A DNA stretch of 64,000 nt. Source: Arabidopsis thaliana. Taxonomy: Eukaryota; Streptophyta; Magnoliopsida; Brassicales; Brassicaceae. The position numbers and the translations under genes were made by a program. Location: NCBI RefSeq assembly GCF_000001735.4, contig NC_003070.9, positions 5,766,001 through 5,830,000 on the forward strand, read 5' to 3'. This document shows, in pieces, positions 59,109-64,000 of this stretch (its first letter is position 1; each line of letters begins with the position of its first letter). The notes beneath the pieces are model-generated. The model was not told where the DNA came from and searched no databases. It saw nothing but the letters and a program-made list of their open reading frames with translations.

Positions 59109-62056
59109 ATGGCGGGTGATTGTGCGATTGACACCGAGAAATACTCTCTGCTGGAGGATTTTAATGTCGATGTTGAAGTCGAAAACAAAGCATTTGAGAC
59201 TTTCTCACTTTGTTTTTGGGTTTATCTCTTAGATTCCACCACATACCCTTCTGCAATTATCAGACAGGTGAGTTCTCAGAAATGTCCATCTGTTGCCTTC
59301 TGTGTTATAATCGTTTTCATATATCCATGTCTTGTGAGATTAACTTGTTTTGCGAATTGGGGGAAAAGGTTCAAACTTTGTGTCGCTTCTTTGATTTTTT
59401 TTTTTTTAGTATAACCATTGTTGATTTATGAGTTTTAAACTGTAACAACCAGCTTCTGATTAAATAGTGGCTTTCTTCTCAGGTTCACTCTGACATGAGT
59501 GTTAGTGCACCTTTCCTTGTTCTAGATGAAAACAAGAAGATGATGCTTTTGCCATTGACTCTCCTTCACAGGGAAGCTCCTGATCCTGTTAACACTTCTT
59601 CTTGGACTGAAGTTCCTAATGTTTCTACAACGGCTAAGTTTCCTCTTCAAAAATGGGTTCATGTGGGTTGTGAGGTAGTAATTATAAGATCTCTGAGGAC
59701 TCTTATTAATTTGACCAATATCTCTTTTCTTCGGATTTACTGATTTCTGTTGTCTCCTAGGTTTCTAGAAACTATATGCGCCTTTATATTTGTGGAGAGC
59801 TTGTAGGAGAGCAAGTCTTAACTTCCTTGATGACCAATGGTACAAATTCAGATTGCGCACGAAAGATATCGTTATTTAGTGTTGGTGGAGATGGTTATAG
59901 TGTTCAGGGTTTCATCCACAGTGCAGAAGTTTTGCCTTCTAATCTCTCTGCAAGTTATCACTACACAAAGGTAGTTTCTTGTCTTTGCCTTCTCTTCTTT
60001 TTCAACAAAAGACTCTTGTCCTGTGTTTCTTTATTTCGCTTCATTTCTTTTCCAGGACCCACCTTTATGGTTATCTGTTGATAAGCCATCTACATCTGGA
60101 ATTGAATTGGATGAAGATGGTGTTTGGAGTGTCGTTAGTGGAACATTTTGTTCCTTGGATGTTGTTTTAACCAATGCTATTGGACAGCCTGTGCACAAGG
60201 ATGTGAAGGTTCATACTCTTATGCTTTCTAAAAATTTCTGCATTTGTTTAGCTCAGGAAGTATTTCTGATAGCGCGTTATCGATTTGATGTTGCAGGTTG
60301 TGGCTTCTCTACTGTATGCTGATAGTGGGACGCATGTTGAGAAGAGGAGTGACTTTGAGGCATTCCTTTTAGTAAGCTATGAAGGCATTGAATTATCTGC
60401 TGAAGATAAACCGTGCAACTTATTGAACGGATGTGCTTCTTTCAAGTTCAAATTATCTCAGGTGGTGATTATAAATCTAGGCCATCGGAATGGGATTTCA
60501 CATTCTTGTTAGAATTTTTTTGTCTATGCTAAAAGGCATTGAAGGATCCTTGTTTTCTTTTGTTTTGTAGCTTTCTTCCAAGAGTGATAAGAGGTTGTTC
60601 TGCATCAAATTCGAAATACCAGAAGTGAAGGCCAATTATCCTTTCCTCGAAACTGTCACCAACCAAATCCGTTGCATTTCGAGAAACCGTGATTCTGTTT
60701 CCTCTATGAAACGGATCAGATTAGGAGAAGAAAAGGTTTCTGAGAGTAAGGTGGATAATCCAATTTCTCTGAGTTACGTTTTGTTTTGCTTTGTATCCAT
60801 ATCCCACTTACTGTTATTCTGCATTGTTGTTGCTCTCGAGTTAGATTGTGAATGGAAATGGTACGAGTATGGAATGGAGGCCTCAGAACCACGAAGAAGA
60901 TAACTCTTCAACTGATTCCGAAAACACTGAAATGAGAGACTCGACTGCTTTCAGGAGATATTCAATCCCAGACTGGATTATTTTCAAATACTGCCTTGGA
61001 AACTTAACAGAGAGAGCTCTTCTTCTGAAGGAAATCACAAACAATTCATCAGACGAAGAAGTCTCGGAATTTGCAGATCAAGTTTCTCTCTATTCCGGAT
61101 GCTCCCACCACGGGTAAAGAAATCAAATTAAACTCACACCTGCCTCAAATAAAATAGAACACTAATCTTCCAAATTTTCCAGCTATCAAATCAAAATGGC
61201 AAGAAAACTGATAGCAGAAGGAACAAATGCGTGGAATCTGATCTCTCGGAACTATCGACATGTTCATTGGGACAATGTGGTAATTGAGATTGAAGAACAT
61301 TTCATGAGAATAGCTAAATGCAGCAGTAGATCTCTCACTCACCAGGTCTTGTCTCTTTCTCTTCTCATATTGCTTGAACTTTCACCAAGATCAAAGTCTT
61401 GATCTTTTGTATTTGTGATTCTGACATGAAATTGTAATCAGGATTTTGACCTTCTAAGAAGGATATGTGGATGCTATGAATACATAACTCAAGAGAATTT
61501 TGAGACAATGTGGTGTTGGTTGTTCCCTGTTGCTTCGGCTGTATCAAGGGGGTTGATTAATGGAATGTGGCGCTCTGCTTCGCCTAAATGGATAGAAGGG
61601 TTTGTGACTAAAGAAGAGGCAGAACGTTCGCTTCAGAATCAAGTACCGGGCACTTTCATTCTCAGGTTCCCTACTTCAAGAAGCTGGCCACATCCTGACG
61701 CTGGTTCCGTGGTTGTGACTTATGTCGGCCATGATTTAGTTATTCATCATAGATTACTCACAATCAACCACATCTGCGAGTAAGTAAACCTCTTTATCTC
61801 CTTTTTTTTTCCCCTCAGTGTCTGTCTTGTGACAATTGTTTTTGTTTTTAGTTCTAGTGAAAGGTATACAGATGCAAAACAGTTGCAAGATATGCTTTTG
61901 GCGGAACCTGAGCTATCTCGGCTTGGAAGGTGAGTGAGGAAGTGAAAAAATTTAGTTTTTGTTGAAGCAAAGAGAGATCAAATTGAAGATCTTAAATTGC
62001 TTATTTTATTTATTTTGGTTTTTGTTGCATTTTTCAGGATTATAAGAGGCATCTGA
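59109..62056 (+). CDS. SHA: STAT-type linker-SH2 domain protein A (SHA, At1g17040)
   Basis: Eleven exons: 59109-59267, 59483-59674, 59761-59970, 60056-60208, 60297-60461, 60571-60750, 60845-61113, 61183-61345, 61442-61779, 61852-61929 and 62038-62056, giving 641 residues. The N-terminal third resembles a concanavalin-like/LamG-type beta domain (SLCFWVYLLDS, NYMRLYICGELVG). The middle has a STAT-like linker. The SH2 domain is at about 547-635 (WIEGFVTKEEAERSL, GTFILRFPTSRSWP, DLVIHHRLL). Arg572 in FILRF is the expected phosphotyrosine-binding Arg. Plants lack classical receptor tyrosine kinases and have only a couple of such proteins, so the ligand is uncertain. The exon 6/7 junction (SESK|IVNG) was chosen on splice signals and phase. 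Confidence 0.88.
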
Positions 62057-63288
62057 ATCTAATCAACAGACTCAACTCAACAAAGTAGAGAAGCATCGAC
62101 TGTTATTGAGGTTTATTGTACAGATAGATTTGCTAAGTCTAAGTATTAACTGATACTAACTTTTGTAAAGCTCAGTGATTTAAATTAGGTGGAAAGGATT
62201 TTTATTGTAAGACTTAAGTATATTTGTTTATCTAAAATCAATTACCGACAAGAAAGAAAGGAGTTGCGATTTTTGCTTCTTCTGCTCAGTTTTTATATTT
62301 GTGTGGCCCATTTATGTTCCAACTACATATTTGCTTGGTCCCTAATCCCTTATTAGAGGTTAATTATGGTAATGTTTTTTTTACCAAGAAATAAATAAAA
62401 TAATTATGGTAATGTTTTTCTTTCATATTTTTGTTTTGTTATGTACTAATTAAATTTAAAAGCTCTTAGAAAATTTATTCAACCATTTTTGTTAATCTTC
62501 TCATATATGATGACTTATTGTGATTGGTAATACATGGAATGAGAATAATATACAGAAATTGTAAATTAAGTCATAACAGTATTATTTTGATTCACAATGG
62601 AGTTGGAGAAATGAATTATCAATATAAAAAATCATGGTTTCACGTAATTTGATGATTTGTTTTTAAAATACTCCCTAGAGCCTAATTATTGTAGGTAAAA
62701 AACTTATTAGTATAAAATTTGTGAGATCTGGATTAATGATATTATAATTGTCTTGAAACCAGAAAAATGGATATTCTCTAATCTCAAAATATTTGATACG
62801 AGTTAGATGACGGACCAATCGGTAGGAAACACGTGGTGACATTTCAGCTTCTGATTACAACGATGGACTTTTTTTTCCCTCTCTCTCTAATTTGTATATT
62901 GAATTAAAAAAGAAAACGGACACACACACACACACACAAATCTGAAATCTCTCTCGTCCGCCAAAGGTCGAGTTTTGAGAGCGAGTTCTTACTTCTGATG
63001 TGGTTTTGTCTCGTCCACCCAAAGAAAATCAACACAAAAAAAAAAAGGGATCGATTCACAAACTTATAAATTTCTTGTCTTTTTTATTTTTTATTTTTCT
63101 GAAAATTTGCCATACACACACCCAATCTCTCTCTCGTCAGCCAAAAAGAAAAAAACTTAACATTGGACTCTCAGTTTCCGAAGATTCTTCTCTTTGGACT
63201 CTCAGTTTCTGAAACTTATTATTAGCCGTCTTTTTTTGGTTTGGGTTTGCCTAAAAGTTGTCGTCACTTGTGGATTTTGGTCTGAGAA
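62057..63288. other. Intergenic between SHA and SPS2
   Basis: SHA 3' UTR, then an AT-rich spacer, an AC microsatellite (62921-62938) and pyrimidine-rich probable SPS2 leader with a repeated theme: CTCTCTCGTCCGCCAAAGG near 62949 and CTCTCTCGTCAGCCAAAAAG near 63127, each after an ACACAC run. No gene seen. Confidence 0.5.
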
Positions 63289-63971
63289 ATGATGATGTCA
63301 TGTCGGAATATAGACTTGGGTACGAGTGTTCTTGATCATTCTTGTAGCTCTTCTTCAACAAGTCGTCGATTCTTGTTTGGCAATTCTTCGAAGACCGTTT
63401 GTATGATTGGTGGCAGAAGCTGTGTTGGAAATTTGGTATTTCTCCGGCGAGATTTGGCTACTTGCAGAGCTGTTCCGGCTAAATCCAAGGAGAATTCTCT
63501 GGTCAACGGTAACCAATTTTTCAGCAGAACTATCTGATTTTGGTTGTGTGATTGATTGAGATTCTTTGATTTTGAGGTTTGGTTGGTTAAGTAATTGAAT
63601 CATGTTTGATTGGTCTTCACCTTTTTGGTGCATAGTTTTAGTCTTATAACAGTTCAGTTTTGAGCTCATGAGACAGAGAGTCTCATGAATTAAAGTTTCG
63701 AGCTTTTTGAATGTTTGCTATGGAAATAGAAATCTTTAGTTTTGGTTGAGGCAAAGAGTCTTATAAGCTGAGATAATTTATGAGAAGTCAAAAGCTTATA
63801 CATTTAAGACTTTTCTTCAGGGTTTTGAATATTGATGATTGTGTAGGTATTGGTCAAGATCAAACAGTGATGCTCAATCTGAGGCAAGAGTCACGAAAGC
63901 CAATATCTTTGGAAACTCTGTTTGAGGTCGTAGCTGATGATTTGCAGAGGTTGAACGACAATCTTTTATCG
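63289..63971 (+). CDS. SPS2: Solanesyl diphosphate synthase 2, first two exons only (SPS2, At1g17050)
   Basis: Exon 1 63289-63508 and exon 2 63847-63971 join in phase and give the first 115 residues. Exon 2 ends TCG|GTTAGT and the gene continues beyond the window. Residues 1-70 are Ser/Arg/Cys-rich, as in a chloroplast transit peptide. Exon 2 encodes ESRKPISLETLFEVVADDLQ, RLNDNLL, which matches the start of long-chain trans-prenyl diphosphate synthases. The DDxxD catalytic motifs would lie to the right. SPS2 makes the C45 solanesyl chain for plastoquinone-9 in plastids. Assignment rests on this short match plus gene order. Three consecutive in-frame ATG codons start the frame. Confidence 0.78.
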
Positions 63972-64000
63972 GTTAGTACCTCGCCACCATTTCTTTTCTG

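Noticed and set aside
1-64000. CRISPR arrays, bacterial operons, integrated virus
   Set aside because: No spaced direct-repeat array, ribosome-binding-site pattern or viral replication gene was seen; the window is plant nuclear DNA throughout.

Overview
The window looks like nuclear DNA of Arabidopsis thaliana. It is AT-rich, has short GT-AG introns, poly-A/T and GA/TA microsatellites, and a run of genes whose products and order I recognise from memory as chromosome 1 loci of about At1g16860 to At1g17050. Locus names are recalled, not searched. Exon coordinates were read by hand from splice sites, and each model was checked for reading-frame continuity across every junction.

Layout, left to right: SHOU4L (+); mitochondrial ribosomal protein mS29/DAP3 (-) sharing a divergent promoter with ACR11 (+); UBC36 (-); ALG9/EBS3 (-); a kinase-less S-domain lectin (-); LSH8 (+) preceded by a broken copy of its own 3' end; a 65-residue membrane protein (-); RABA1b (-); two F-box/FBD genes (+) followed by a decaying tandem copy; a secreted peptide precursor (+); about 3.6 kb without genes that holds a Copia LTR relic and a short Helitron; a UBTD-like protein (+); KU70 (-); the tandem pair TPS2 and TPS3 (+), of which TPS3 is broken; the tandem pair At1g17010 and SRG1 (+); a secreted conserved protein (+); an SH2-domain protein (+); and the first two exons of SPS2 (+), which runs off the right edge.

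This is not an operon-like or defence-island region. The genes are mostly unrelated housekeeping functions: cellulose synthase trafficking, mitoribosome, nitrogen assimilation, K63 ubiquitin chains, N-glycan assembly, Rab trafficking, NHEJ and plastoquinone side-chain synthesis. Between them lie tandem duplications in different stages of decay. The best second-look items are three GC-AG introns (one in a paralogue pair where the sister keeps GT), two independent frame breaks in TPS3, a minisatellite of TGGGCC and ACGTG motifs upstream of KU70, the relic copies of LSH8 and of the F-box genes, and a peptide precursor carrying two separate peptide-hormone-like motifs. I found no convincing new multi-gene system.
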